Shown one piece after another: positions 11,287 through 23,027 of a DNA stretch of 64,000 nt. Location: contig CP099847.1 in NCBI GenBank assembly GCA_030062745.1, positions 29,002,923-29,066,922 of the forward strand, written 5' to 3'. A program made the translations under genes and the position numbers. Every line of letters begins with the position of its first letter. Position 1 is the stretch's first letter. The notes below the pieces were generated by a model. It did no database searches. It saw only the letters and a list, made by a program, of their open reading frames with translations, and had not been told where the DNA came from. The DNA comes from Capitulum mitella. Taxonomy: Eukaryota; Arthropoda; Thecostraca; Pollicipedomorpha; Pollicipedidae.

Positions 11287-13650
11287 TTAAATATTTTTGT
11301 TTTTAATCCAGCACGACGGGATCCTCCAGCTCAGTGTCACGAAATAACGTAAGGTCAAACTCGAGAATGCTGTGACTGCGAGGATAAGCGGTGCTTTGAC
11401 AGTTTGTTCAAATGATCTGTGTCTTGTGCTTGTTTTTACTGATGCAGATTCCTTGGAATCCGGTACGGGTGGAACTGTCTGCATTTGGCAAGCGACTGTC
11501 ACTACGAGTTGTGTTTTGGTTGCGTTAACTTGGATCGAGATGAGGCCAATGTGACCAACGGGAAAGTAATTGCAGTGGTTTCCCATGCGAACAATCAGAG
11601 AATCCATGTCACATATGTAGCCACATGTTATGACCTGCGTATAGTCAGAATACCGCGTTAAAATGATGTCTCTGTCCATGTAAAGGTTCATGTCGTCCAC
11701 AAAAATAGAATAAAACAAAAATGCCAAGGAGCTACTTTGGTACACTCGTACAGAGTTTGTGAGTTTGCCAGACATCACTGATCCGCGCTGTAGTGTGTTG
11801 ACGCGCACCTGCTGCGTGTGATCGCCGAAACAGTTGCGAAACCAGTCCGCGTGAATACCGTACAGCTTGAATCTGGGGGTCAGCTTTGTACGTTACGCAC
11901 AATCAAAAGCCTCGCTAAGATCCAACAGGAGGAGAGAAATTTTGCTTGATCCGTGCATTGCGAAATCCTACCGGTTATCGAGATGACCGCTGTTTCCGTG
12001 GAATGCTGCTTTCGGAACCCATTTTGTTAGTTGAAGAAAAAAGGATTGTATGCAAAATATGAGTACTGTGGCTTGTAAACAATCCGTTCGACCACTTTTA
12101 CCAGTAGGGGACGAACGCAGTCTGTCTGAAGTTAGAGGGATCTATCAGGGAGCCGGCCACCCTGTAGATCGGCTGCGCGATGGAGCGCTTCCATGAAGCT
12201 GTAACAGTCCGTTTACTAGACTGGTGTTGATAACACAGAACAGAACATGGCTAATGGACTCGAAACACTGCTGTATAAACCAGACGGACAGATGACCGCC
12301 GTCTCGGGCACGGCTGTTGTTCATCCGTCGAACGGTCTGACAGCGATGATCGAATGTCGCTGGCAGAACCTTGCAGCCGCAGGTGGACACTCGGGGCAGC
12401 CTAATGGGCAGATCTGCCAGACCGGCGTTCTGTCGAAGAGTAGCCATCAACGCAGCCGTTTGGGCACCGATCTCCGAGACAATCTGGCTCAGGACGCCGG
12501 GGGCACGTTCTGGAATCCTGCTCTTGACCTTCCTGTCGGTAGTGGCTGGACGAATGCAGCAGTGCGTTTTTCCCCTGTCCGGCTGGCTGACGCGTGGGAG
12601 ATGTCGCTCCTGGCGTCTCAGAGAGGCAGCGCTGACGTCCGCGCTCGGCTGCTGGTACAGTTCCCGGCCACCGTCGCGCCTGGCCGCCCGACGCTGCGCC
12701 GTCTTGTGCCGGGTAACGTCGCGTGTCGGTAGCGGATCAGGGCTGCTTACACGGACCCGGCTTGCGGTGGCGTGTTCGTCCAGCACGCCGCTCAGCTGGC
12801 CCAGAGGCAAGTTTCTCTGCTGTATTGGGCTGTCCATAGAGAACACCAGTCGCCGTTTATCTCGGCCAGCCGAGGACTGAACAGCGGGAAGTCGGTTCCC
12901 GCCCAGCTGCGGCGGGTGAACACCTGGGGTGGTGGTCGACACCGCTGCACGTGCAGGAAGACGCACGTCGAGTTATGCGAAGTAAAGTCGCAGTGGCGGA
13001 CCGCGATGCGAACAACCGCGTAGCGAGGGTTCACGATGATGAGATCGAGGATCGACCAGGAAGCCGGGAGTGTCGCGGAAGAGATGGGCTGGTGCTGGCC
13101 GTACCGCTTCAGCAGACCAAGCAGCCGTGCGCCAGGGGACCGGCCCCCGGGCGCTGTTGATCGCAGTTCAGATCTCCCAACCACCACCAGGCCACGGTGT
13201 TCAGCCAGCCTCCACTGGCGCTGGGGGCCCAGGCCCAGGGTCCAGATCGGCCTGGAGGTGGGCCGCAGTGCTGGACGGCGGACGGTGCAGAGAGCCGAAC
13301 AGGACGTGACGGTGCCGGCCGGCGCGTACCGTCACCCACAGCGACTTCAGCTAAGATGTGTCACTGCACCTGACGATTCCGTCTTCATAACCATGACACA
13401 CGAGAACTCCCCCTGCACCATAACCACGGCCGTCCGGTCCATCTGCCCTGAAATGCTGGAATCCGGGTGCCGCGACCAGTCTCCGCGGCACACTGGGCTT
13501 CAGCCACGTCTCACACAGAAACATCATGTCAAGGTCAAGAGCAGTCAGCCACGCCGCAACAGCTGGAGCTTTGGCAGGAGCGACTGTATGTTGAGCTTGG
13601 CCAGCAGCAGCTGATTCTGCAGGTCCCAGCCATGGCGCCTCCAGCGCTTA
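11287..13650 (-). mobile_element. Jockey/CR1-like LINE remnant (endonuclease plus partial reverse transcriptase)
   Basis: On the minus strand, reading from high to low coordinates, frameshifted pieces of a non-LTR retrotransposon ORF2 follow one another. First come endonuclease starts (KLNIQSLLPKL near 13580-13610; FLCETWLKP near 13520). Next come GDLNCD-type DNA (near 13170) and the endonuclease end SILDLIIVNPRYAVVRIAVR (near 13000-13060). A linker ending in VLFCVINTSLVNG (near 12220) follows, and finally a reverse transcriptase piece with a damaged YADD box (YSDYTQV, near 11640) and QVNATKTQLVV (near 11520). Many stops and shifts make it dead. Its last 220 bases also occur at the edge of duplication unit 2. 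Confidence 0.8.
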
Positions 13651-13699
13651 TCTCCACGACAGCCTCGCCTACGAGCGCCAGCTGATCGTCTGCCGCGGC

Positions 13700-16450
13700 T
13701 CGCAGTGCGGTGGCCCTGGAGGGGGAGGGGCACGAAATTGCCAGTGTTTCGGCGGATTAGCTCTCGGCTGCTTGCTGGCACGCGCCAGAGAAACGGTTCA
13801 TTTTCCAGAGGTTTCCAAACGGTTCACATCCAGAGACACCTGCCGCGTCCCCATTTAGGGCACGCAGCAGGTCACACCCCGCGAATCAACAAGCGAACCA
13901 GGGCCAGCAGGAACAGATGTTTCAGAATATCACGGTGCATAATGAACAAACAATGAAGTCGGACTTCACTTACGGCAAGTTTCACGTTCGTTTCTCAGGT
14001 AGTTCTTCCCCGCAGTGTTAGCACACAGTCATACAGTACGAGGGTGAAGGGTCAGTACGGGCGGTTGAGCTCCGGCGCCACAGCCACTCACTAGTGAGGC
14101 GCACAGGCAACTGTGTGCCGCGTCCGCACATCATCGTTATGCTGCCGGTTCCTGCTAGCATAAGCCAACAACCTTTGTCCTTTGACCAGTCGCTATCAGT
14201 CCTGGGAATACAAAAAGCGGCTCTGGCTTGGAGCTGAGGATTCGGATTCCGATGGTGTGAAAAGTCGGCCGAATATTGGAGTTCAGCGAATGTCATGATT
14301 TCAAAATTCGAATGTTCCGCAAATATTCGGCTGACAACTTTTTCGGATACAAATTTTTCGCAAATATTCTTACAAATATTTAACGAATACTCAAATATCA
14401 ACCAAGCATTCGAATACTTTTGCATTTCGCTGCAGAATCTAAATAAAATGCATAAGCCAAATCGCACATAACAAAGCGGAATGCTGATCGGGGCATAGCC
14501 TGCCGTTCTCTTGGCTTTTGTACATCATTGTCGATGAGAGCAATGCTGACAGTGACACTACTAAAATATCCTCCGCCCCTCCTTATAGCGGCACTGGTGC
14601 GGCCATCATATTTCGTGGGGAGATCAATAGCCTCGAGAATAGTTTGACCTTTGTTCCGTGTCTGACAACGACGGACAGAGACGCCGGGTCGGTATCAGTC
14701 GGTCAGTGTAGCTGGACGCCACCATAGAGTACATATCAGCCAATTTGTCTTGTCTCTTTTATTTAAGTGTATTGAGACGAGTACAGATAAATAGCCGGCC
14801 TCTCAGTAAATTAATTGACATTGTGCACGTATAACGTGATTGCATTTTTTTCCTTTGGAAAATCGCGTTGGCATTCAGCATTGCTGCCCGATGATCGTTG
14901 GGGGAGGGGCTCGACCGCCATCCCGCAAGCCCGCGAGTCTCCATGACCGTTCAGGTTCCTCCCGTGGCACCCTTCCTCCACGCCGTCGCCGGTCCCCACT
15001 TAGGCCCACGTGTCAAAAACTCGAGCGCGTTCAACATACCGGCCGCCGCGAGAAGGCTTCTAGCGGACAGGTGGTGCCATGTAGATGCCGGCGTGTGAAC
15101 AAAATAACGATCGGCTAGACATCCAGCAAGACGGTGCCAGAAGCTCGGGAGGACGACGAGCTAGCGTTAGACCAGAGCCCGTCCCGTCGCCCCACACCTG
15201 CCGTGGGCAAAGAAAAGTTCAACGACCCCGGACGGGCAGATGAGCGCTCAAAAACGTCCACCCGACGATCCCCCTCCCCCTCTGCCCGCCCCCAGCTTCT
15301 TACGATATCCGCCCAGACGCAGCCGCCGAAATCACGAAAACCCGCAGGCTGAGTGGTCCGACACTAGTGCGAACATACCGGACTCCCCCACGCGCCTGGC
15401 AGAGCTGTCGGACCCCTCTCCACTCTTAGGAAATCATGGCAACGTTGATGCAGCGATGTCCGGAAATCGTCAGGCTTTTCATGCACCAGGCCAGTCACTT
15501 AGCGCATATGTAAGACAGCTGGCTTGGCGACAACAGCTTGCCGGAGTCTTAGAGTGGTGGATTGTCTCTCCGCTGTATCCTGCCGCCATTTTCCAGTGAG
15601 TTCCTCCTTTGAAGGAGAAGAAGGAAAACACCACCGCAGATGATTTCAGGTCAGCTGTGTGTCGCTTCAGTTCAGTTCAGTTTAGTTCAGATTTCATGAT
15701 TACGTCAGCGATTGTTCGAAACTCAGGCAGGCTCCATATCTCAAGCATCTCTCGAAAATACGTAATATCGCCCATGGCGGCAGCAGCAGGTAACCCGGGT
15801 CTGGGCAAATACGGCATATGGAACAGAGCGATGAAAGTGAGATTTTCGTTTCCTCGGCGTCTTCCTTCGAGAGCTAAAGCTGTGATTTTAGCAAGCCCAT
15901 TTTATGGATGTACAGCGCGTCTTCCATGAAACGTTGCAGCTCTCGCCACCAAGTCGCCACATTTGGTATTTCTCGGACAGTTGTCCAGTCAGACACGTGA
16001 CAAGAGCAAGGCGAAACAGACCATCATGGCCGCGCACATCAAGGGCACCCCTCGCACGGGGCTCGAACCGGAGGAAGCCCTAGCCTACACGTGCATCCTT
16101 TCCATTTATTAGGAGGGGTCCACAAGGTAGATTTTATGCCGCCAGTCACTACATGAAAACATGCATGGAAATGACGGCTAGTGTAACAGAGAGTTAAAAC
16201 ACTGCAGCATATGAGAAATAAAGACATAACGGTCGAGGAGCAACGCTCACGTTGTTCAGGTGGACGGCACCGCATCACGCCAGTTTCGCCGGCTCCAAGT
16301 AACAGCGGCCCTGTACGGGAAAAGCCGTTTTGTGCTCGCCAGCCTCACGGTGACGGCGGCTCGCGTTTGACGCTGAGAGGCGAACGCGCGAATCACGAAC
16401 ATTGCATTCAGCGCAGACGGAGAATTTCGGACACGAGAAGTTCTGTGTAC
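13700..16450. other. Repeat-derived spacer, no recognised gene
   Basis: The part at 14250-14440 is AT-rich and rich in variants of AAATATTCG in both orientations, as in some small hAT-type elements, but I could not define ends. The plus-strand open frame 15240-15599 (119 aa, Pro-rich start) might be the gag start of the Ty3/Gypsy remnant downstream, but nothing in it proves that. Near 16040-16065 the minus strand has GGTTCGAGCCCC, a good B-box, without a matching A-box. Confidence 0.3.
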
Positions 16451-17650
16451 GTTGGCAAGATCGCGACTCTTCACCAAATCCTAAACACTGCTCCACCCAG
16501 ATGTGCACAGAGCGGGGCTTATGTGATCCCTATGACCAAGATTAGTCACCAACTTTCCTGTGCAGTTGCTAACAGGCTGTACTCTCTTCAGGCGAGAATC
16601 AGAGGCATCACCCCACGCTGAGATGCAGTTCAAGATGTGGGCAAAACATGGAATTCGACAAACAATTATGGTCCTTCGAAAGCGAGATGACACTGGACCC
16701 TGCAGACCGATGAAAGAATTTATTAAAAGAAAAGAATTAATGAAAGATGCATCGTCTGACAGCGTGAAAGTGGCCTGGCTTTGCCAAGCGAGGCAAGGGT
16801 GGAACAGAACATCTAGAACCTTGGTTGTTTTGGCCAACTGGACAGGAGATGCAGTGATTTCTTTACTAAAGTCTGCTGTCACTTTTTAGAGAGACCTCAT
16901 GCGGAATAATATAAGACATGTTTTATCAGAATTCTTCTTCAGACCGTTAGATCTAAACCTGATCTGGAGAACCCCGGATACGCAGCTTGACGTTTTTCAG
17001 GTCATTGCTGTCGAGAAAAGAAGAATGCAACCGCTGAGTGTCGTCAGCACCAGAGAAAAGTCGGCCGTGTGTCAGAAAGCAAAGGAGATCGTTCACAAAG
17101 ATAAGGAAGAGCATGGGACCATCAGAGAACCCTGGGCCACGTCATGAGTGAGAAGAGTGAACGATCCACCAGTGGCAATCTGTAGTCGTCCACTCACGTA
17201 ACTGGTAAACCAGGGTGAGGAGGTGTCATACCACACCAGCTTGGTCAAGAGGGCCTTATGGTTACTGTTGTCAAACACTTCGCTAAGATCAATAGTCGTG
17301 AGGGAGGCAACACGACCAACGCCGACCTCTTCGATACGCAGGTGGCAATGTCGAGCAAGGCATCCTCCGCTGGGTGATATGGGTTATGCTCATACGGAAA
17401 GGTGGAAAGGAAGTCATGTTGCATTAAGCAGAAAGCCGTCTGTGTACAGACAACCTTTTCCGTGACCTTGGATGAAGTAGGTAAGCTGGATATGGGCCGA
17501 AATTTGTTTACATTGCACTGGCCGTCTTCTCTGTGAAGAGGCACCACACGAGGAGTCCTCATCGAGGAATAGCCAAGAACGGCGCTCGTCGACATGGGCT
17601 GTATGGTGACTCCAGTGAATACTAGAACAGTTCAGGTGACGAGACAAATC
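16450..17650 (-). mobile_element. Second LINE remnant (reverse transcriptase and C-terminus)
   Basis: Read on the minus strand: FRPISSLPTSSKVTEK (near 17480) leads into a FDNSNHKALLTKL segment (near 17270), then WFTSYVSGR and a damaged GVPQGS box (VAQGSLM). The palm motif follows as FVNDL and ADDTQ (near 17090-17010). The C-terminal thumb/connection region ends in RDHISPALCTSGW (near 16500). The order is that of Jockey/CR1-type ORF2. It has multiple stops and shifts and no endonuclease domain, so this is a 5'-truncated dead copy. Confidence 0.75.
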
Positions 17651-17779
17651 CCTGCACGTCCGCCCCGGGTCAGTCTGCGGTCAGCCTCAGGCCTGGAAAA
17701 GGCCGTCACTAAGTCAGAGTAAACCACACGGTCGACAGCAAGAAACTGAAGCACCCATCTGCCCCGGACTGAAGCACGA

Positions 17780-18510
17780 CACCATTCGGAGTCATGAGAT
17801 CACCATCGATGGAGGAATGCGAGTTGACGATCAAAAACGACGGGGAGCTGCCACTGCAAGGCTGGAACAAGACAGCGGCCCAGCTGTCCGCCCAGCACGC
17901 AACCAGCCGGCCTCCGGCCCTCTTTGGAGCCAGCGAAGAAGCTGGCGGACAGCGGAGACGGCGATGCGGACGACAAAACAAGCTGAAACATCGACGAATT
18001 GGATGCGGGTCAGCTGGGACCTATGCAGAGGAAGGCCATTTTGGAACTGGCACGAAAACATCAAACCTGCTTTCCGTGGGATGAAAGTCTAGGACCGTGT
18101 ACTCTATTAAAACATCGCATAGTCCTGACTTTGAATACCCCGATACGGAGTCCCGCCTATCGGTCAGCGCATGTGAACAAACTGGCCATCGAAGACGAGG
18201 TGAGAAAAATGCTAGAAAACGAAGCCATTGGGCCGTCAGTATCAGCGTGCGCCGCCGGTGTGGTGGTATTGGTCCCGAAAAAGAACGGAGAGGCCAGATT
18301 TGGTGTGGATTATAGAGGACTGAAACAAGTCACCCAGCCGGACCATTATCTCCCAAACCTAGTGCGAAACGACATCTTCCACACGACGGACAGCGGGAAG
18401 GCTTCAGCACCTGGATTGCTGACGAGGGTCCTGACAAGTGTTAGTCGCCGGGGAAGGCCGGCGCAAGATGGTTTTCCAGTGCCATCAGGTTATTCTTGAC
18501 TTTTACAGTA
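17780..18510 (+). mobile_element. Ty3/Gypsy retrotransposon fragment (start of reverse transcriptase)
   Basis: The plus-strand frame 17999-18499 codes for the linker and first part of a Ty3/Gypsy reverse transcriptase. It contains a HRI.LTLNTPIRSPAYR segment, a VRKMLENEAIGPS segment, VVLVPKKNGEARFGVDYRGL and an altered YPLP box (YLPN). No polymerase YVDD box, RNase H, integrase or LTR follows. The homology stops where duplication unit 2 begins (about 18545), so the fragment sits at the junction of the tandem duplication. Confidence 0.75.
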
Positions 18511-19806
18511 TGGCATAGGAGTAATTCAAAGATCGTTGGCTTGCGTCTGTCACCTTTTCGGATCACGAAATACATCGCGAAAAATTATGAAAGCTGGACT
18601 TTATGTGTCTTGGTGATGTTGTAAAAGTTGTATAAGTGATTTTTTTTACATTCCCTGTGTGGCGTTTTTTGTGTGTTTTGAGATACTCTCATACCCATGG
18701 AACGTCCGCGACGCTTGGCTGTGGGTCCACATTTTCTGATTCCAGATTTCGGGGAAAAACAGACGTGATATTCGATAGCACGACGATGAAGAGTGGCCAT
18801 TATTGTCGTCAACGGTGGTGGTTACATGCATTTTAGAAACGTCAGCGTTGAAAAGAGCAAATTTATTGCGAGTTTTGAGCAGAATAAGATTGATAACTAC
18901 AAGCGTATGACAGCGTTCTGCTTTCATATTCATCCATTCGCAGTTCCTTTGGATGCACCACAATGTAGTTAAGTGGAGAGACAAGAAGTTTTGTTCTTGG
19001 ACGGCACGCCTGAGGAAATGCTAAGAAGAAACGGCTGCACTCGTCAAACAAAAATACGATAAAGACTATTGTTAATATCTGCCCTTCTCGGCATCTGCTG
19101 ACGGGGACGAGCAGGGTTTTCGCAGAGGCTGGAGAAGATGACATCTCGCTGCAGTCAGGCACGAATTAATCCACCTGGGTCTTACAAAGTCCTGTTGGCT
19201 CTAACTCTATGGGAATGTCAAAGATACTGTGCACAAGAAGAGCTAGCCAAACTCTTGAGGATGATTTACAACATAGCATGCATGAGGAAGACAGTTCATT
19301 CAAAGTATGACAGTTCCCTTGAAGTTCTTCAGTTCCGTTCAGCTGGCCTATAAATTTCCAACGCAAAGTCGGGAAGTAGCTGATGGAAAATCGTGAAGGC
19401 AGTCTGCAACGAATCTTACAAATCTCAATTTAACACCCAGATAACGACCTGAACGATCGTCTAATTGCAATGACAATGGTGTCGCGTACCGACTGCCACC
19501 TAGGGAGGATAACGGGAACCATCAGAAACTTCTGGCAACCAGGGCCTGTGCACCATGTCTGCTCTCCTTTTCTGCTCCTCCCCTAGCTTTCTCTGTCCGA
19601 GTGTGCTGGGATGGCCGAGCATTTGCATCAAGCTTCGTTTCCTATATAGCCGTACTTCTTCTGCCGTCACCTCCGGTTTAGCCATCTCTCGTCTCTTCGG
19701 CAACACTTCAGTGTTATGTCCTAAATCATATCATGCACATTCATTGCCTCAGTTGAATATTCTCACATTATCGAAGCAGCAAAATGGCACGTAGTTGTCT
19801 TAGCCA

Positions 19807-19812
19807 TTTATT
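19807..19812 (-). promoter_or_regulatory. AATAAA polyadenylation signal of LTA4H copy 2
   Basis: TTTATT on the plus strand gives AATAAA on the minus strand about 150 bases after the stop codon. The aligned place in unit 1 (about 8127-8133) is a run of T and has no AATAAA. Confidence 0.5.
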
Positions 19813-19959
19813 TCTTTCTAAATCGACGTAAGTTCCTCTGTATTCGCGCAGCATTACAACACTGCCAGCCGAACTCCACGCCACACAACCTCCACAACAC
19901 AAGGCTTCTAACGCTGACGTCTTCTGACTGGATCGAAATCGACTGGGCGTTGTGGGAAA

Positions 19960-22051
19960 TCACGTGTCCAGCTTCAAGTCCTTCGCGACGCCTTCAGCCA
20001 ATACGTGCATCATGTACTGCTTGTTGCGGTGGTAGTTGTCGATGGCCACGTCCCTGACCTCCTCCCAGGCGTAGAGGTCGCGGTAGATGGGGCGCACGTA
20101 CTTCAGGCGGCCCTGCGAGTTGACCATGTCCAGTGCGGCCGGCACCTGCTCCCTCCACCGGCCGGCCAAGCACATCCGCACCCAGCGGAAGCGGATCTCG
20201 GCGTTGCGGCGCGCGCTCATGCCGTACAGCTCCTCCATCTTCTTCAGCTTGGCCACCGAGAGCGGCTTCTCCTCGAGCAACTGGGCGAGGAACTCGATGA
20301 TCTGTTTGGACGACAGCGTGTCCAGGTCGCCGGCGGACAGCGGACAGGGCTCGGTTTCGTCCCAGTCGAGCCAACGTTGGCGCAGCGCGCTGCTCGCGTC
20401 CGTCAGCGTCGTGTCGAACGTCGGCTCGTACGGCGGCATGCCGGGCGTGCTGAACCACGCCGTCCAGTTCACGCTGGCGAACACGCCGGCCTCCGCCTGC
20501 TCGGGGAAGAAGTCGGCCAGAAACGCGCGGAAGTCACCACTGTCCAGCGACCGCAGCCGGAACTCGGCGATGTACGCCTTGACGAACGGCTCGAACTTGT
20601 CCCGGCCGCCGACCAGCTGCTCCAGGTACCAGAGCAGCGTGTGGCCCTTCTCGTACGGTACCGCTGAGAAGGCGTCGTCCGGGTGCACGCCGTCCAGTCG
20701 CGGCACGAGGCAGGTGAGAGCGTTGTCGTCGCCGCGCGTGCGGATCGCATCTCGGAGGTCCTTCCAGCCGACGGCGGCCGACTGGTGCCGCGACGGTTCG
20801 CCGGACAGCCGGCCCACGATCTTGCGCTCCAGGAAGCGGGTGAAGCCCTCGTTGAGCCAGAAGTGCTCCCAGTTGCGGTTGGTGACCAGGTTGCCGGTCC
20901 AGCTGTGCGCGATCTCGTGCGCCACCACGTCGGCCAGCGACCGGTCGCCGGCCAGCAGCGTGGGCGTGACGAACGTCAGGCACGGGTTCTCCATGCCGCC
21001 GAACGGGAAGCTGGGCGGAGCGACCAGCAGGTCGTACACGCCCCAGACGTACGGGCCGCATAGCTCCTCGGCCGTCGCCAGCATGCGCTCCGTGTCGGCG
21101 AACTCGTACGCAGCCGCGTCCACCGTCTCCGGCTCGGCCCAGACGGTCGAGCGCGGCCCCAGGGGGCGCGACTCGAGATCGCCGACGGCCAGCGCGATCA
21201 GGTACGACGGCACGGGCACCGGCTGCCGGAACCGGAACGTGGCCGCACGGCCGCCGTCGGTCGGCTCGCGGCCCTCGCGCAGTCCCGACATGAGCGCCGT
21301 CAACGCGGCCGGCACCGTCACTTCGGCCGAATACGGAAACTTGACTGCCGGCGAGTCCTGCAGCGGCGCCATTGAGCGGCACGAGATCGCCTCGCACTGC
21401 GAGAACATGAAGGGCTGCCGGCGGCCGGCCGTCTGCGCCGGCTCCAGCCAGGCGAGCGCTGTGCAGTTGGGCCGCGTCCGATACTGCACGGCCAGCCGCG
21501 CCGCGCCGCCGGCCGGCAACTGCACGGTCAGCGGACGGCCGAACGCGGGGTCCACGGCACCCTCGACCCAGTCGAGCGGCGCTCCCGTCGCCAGGTCTGT
21601 GACGCTGGACACGTGAAGGTCGCGCGTGTCCAGCACCACGTGCGTGGCGGCCGGATCCACGCGCTCCACGGTCAGCTCGGCCGACCCGGCCAGCACCTTC
21701 TTCTCGAAGTCCACGCGGAGTCTGAGGTGGAGCGCGGTCATCACGACCTCTTCCGGACGGGCGAAGGAGTTGGGGTCACCCGGAGACCACTCGGCGTCTC
21801 TATCAAACAGATCTAGCGTCATGACGTCATCTCTTATGCCAGCAGCACCAAAAACATTGCGGCGCTCAAGTATTTACCAAAAGTTACTGACGGGTAGTTT
21901 TTGCCTTTCCAACGACGATGCAGTTAGCACAACTTTCAGTTTCTCTTCGCTATGCTCGAAGCAAAGAGGGCAGGCCTCACCTTGACTCGACCGGGACCTC
22001 ATCAGCGGCCAAAACGACCACAGTCAGCAGGCAAACGAACGTGATTCTCAT
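19960..22051 (-). CDS. Leukotriene A4 hydrolase-like aminopeptidase, copy 2, with signal peptide
   Basis: LTA4H-type M1 metallopeptidase. The human enzyme hydrolyses LTA4 to LTB4 and trims peptides in the cytosol. Exon 1 is 21981-22051 and exon 2 is 19960-21799; the intron is 181 nt (GTGAGG donor, TTTGATAG acceptor) and the product 636 aa. An in-frame stop precedes the ATG, fixing the start. Residues 1-24 form a classic signal peptide (hydrophobic FVCLLTVVVLAA), so I infer a secreted or lumenal enzyme, unlike human LTA4H. The N-terminal beta domain is at about 25-225. GGMEN is at 291-295, zinc ligands His318 and His322 in HEIAH with Glu341, proton donor Tyr in VPYEKG (about 406), and the C-terminal helical domain with GRLKY, where human has the carboxylate-binding Arg/Lys. 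Asp375 of human is kept (PDD), Tyr378 is Phe and Gln136 is Glu. The C-terminus (KDLKLDT) matches the family end, so it is complete. Confidence 0.93.
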
Positions 22052-22761
22052 CTTCAGCCTTTACGACGGGATGCTGACCAGAGCAGCCGTGGCTGAGCTG
22101 AAACAGACCAGACAGCGGTCGGCCACACAGGACGGGCTGTTCATACGCCGCGTGTCACCACACGTGCGGCAGCGTCGAGACGTTCTTATTATTTCATTAC
22201 TACTTTGCCACTGGGATCCCGTGGCGAGTTAACAACGCCTGCGTTGACATCTGCGACAGTGGTCTCCTAAACTAGCTAATTGACAGGGGCCCATCAGCTT
22301 CCACTTCGAGACTTGCGACGTAACCAGGCGTAAGGCCGATTGATTGTGGTTTACCTTGTAAGCGCTGCTGTTGGGTAATTCCAAATGATAGGGGTTGCGT
22401 TTGCCAACTGCCGTGTTAGGTAAATGTTTGCGGGCCGTCGACCAAATGCCCAGGAGTATTTGTGCCATGTGCGCTCTTGCAAACCGAACTTGGCACAGAA
22501 GTGAAAAAGTACGTGATAGTGTGTTGCTTAATGTTCCTCGAATAAATGTCTTCTGTTGCAAATGACATCTGCGTGCATTTTGACGCCTTTACGCGGTGTT
22601 TTTTTCGGTTGAGATGAAGTTACGTCTTGCAACGTAAAATGAAAAGGCGGAACTTCAGGCGACCTGTAATCGAACCTAAATAAGCAAAGAAAAAACTTCT
22701 AAGACCCACAGTTTATGTGGCGTGAATGCGGAAGTAGCAGCAGACTACAGTGACCTGTACC

Positions 22762-23027
22762 TAGGCACGTAGCCAAGACTGTCCGGGGGGGGGGACAAAT
22801 GTCAAATTTTCTCATATGTCGCTGGCATATGGCAAAATTTATACGCGAAAGCAGCAATTTTATGTAACTGGCCTCATATTTAACCCACAGGAATACATAT
22901 AATGTTTGCTTTTGCAACATATATATGATCACTATTCCGCATTCGTGCGAAATCGCTATGTATCTAATGTATCTACCGCTTGGTTGAGGGGGGCCATGAC
23001 CCCCATGCCCCCTTGGCTACGTCCCTG
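22762..23027 (+). mobile_element. 266-bp hAT-type MITE with 8-bp target duplication
   Basis: The element is bounded by exact direct repeats CCTGTACC (22754-22761 and 23028-23035). Its ends are TAGGCACGTAGCCAAG and, inverted, CAGGGACGTAGCCAAG. An 8-bp duplication and a CAGGG-type end are the marks of the hAT superfamily. The element is absent from the matching place in duplication unit 1 (about 11113), so it inserted after the duplication. It has no coding capacity. Confidence 0.85.

Larger units (their letters stand above)
6805..11510. repeat. Segmental duplication, unit 1
   Basis: This block is collinear with 18545-23390. Matching landmarks include AATACATCGC near the left edge (6830 / 18570), the CATCTGCTGACGGGG stretch (7350 / 19092), the LTA4H gene, TACGTCTTGCAACGTAAAATGAAA (10976 / 22620; shared in full) and CATCCTCCGACTAACTACAA-like DNA (11139 / 23067). 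The offset grows from about 11.69 to 11.9 kb through small indels. Flanks and introns are clearly diverged while the large LTA4H exon is almost identical. The right edge runs about 220 bases into the 3' part of a LINE, which is therefore present in both units. Confidence 0.85.

Noticed and set aside
16040..16100. tRNA or SINE from a lone B-box
   Set aside because: No A-box at the right distance and no cloverleaf.
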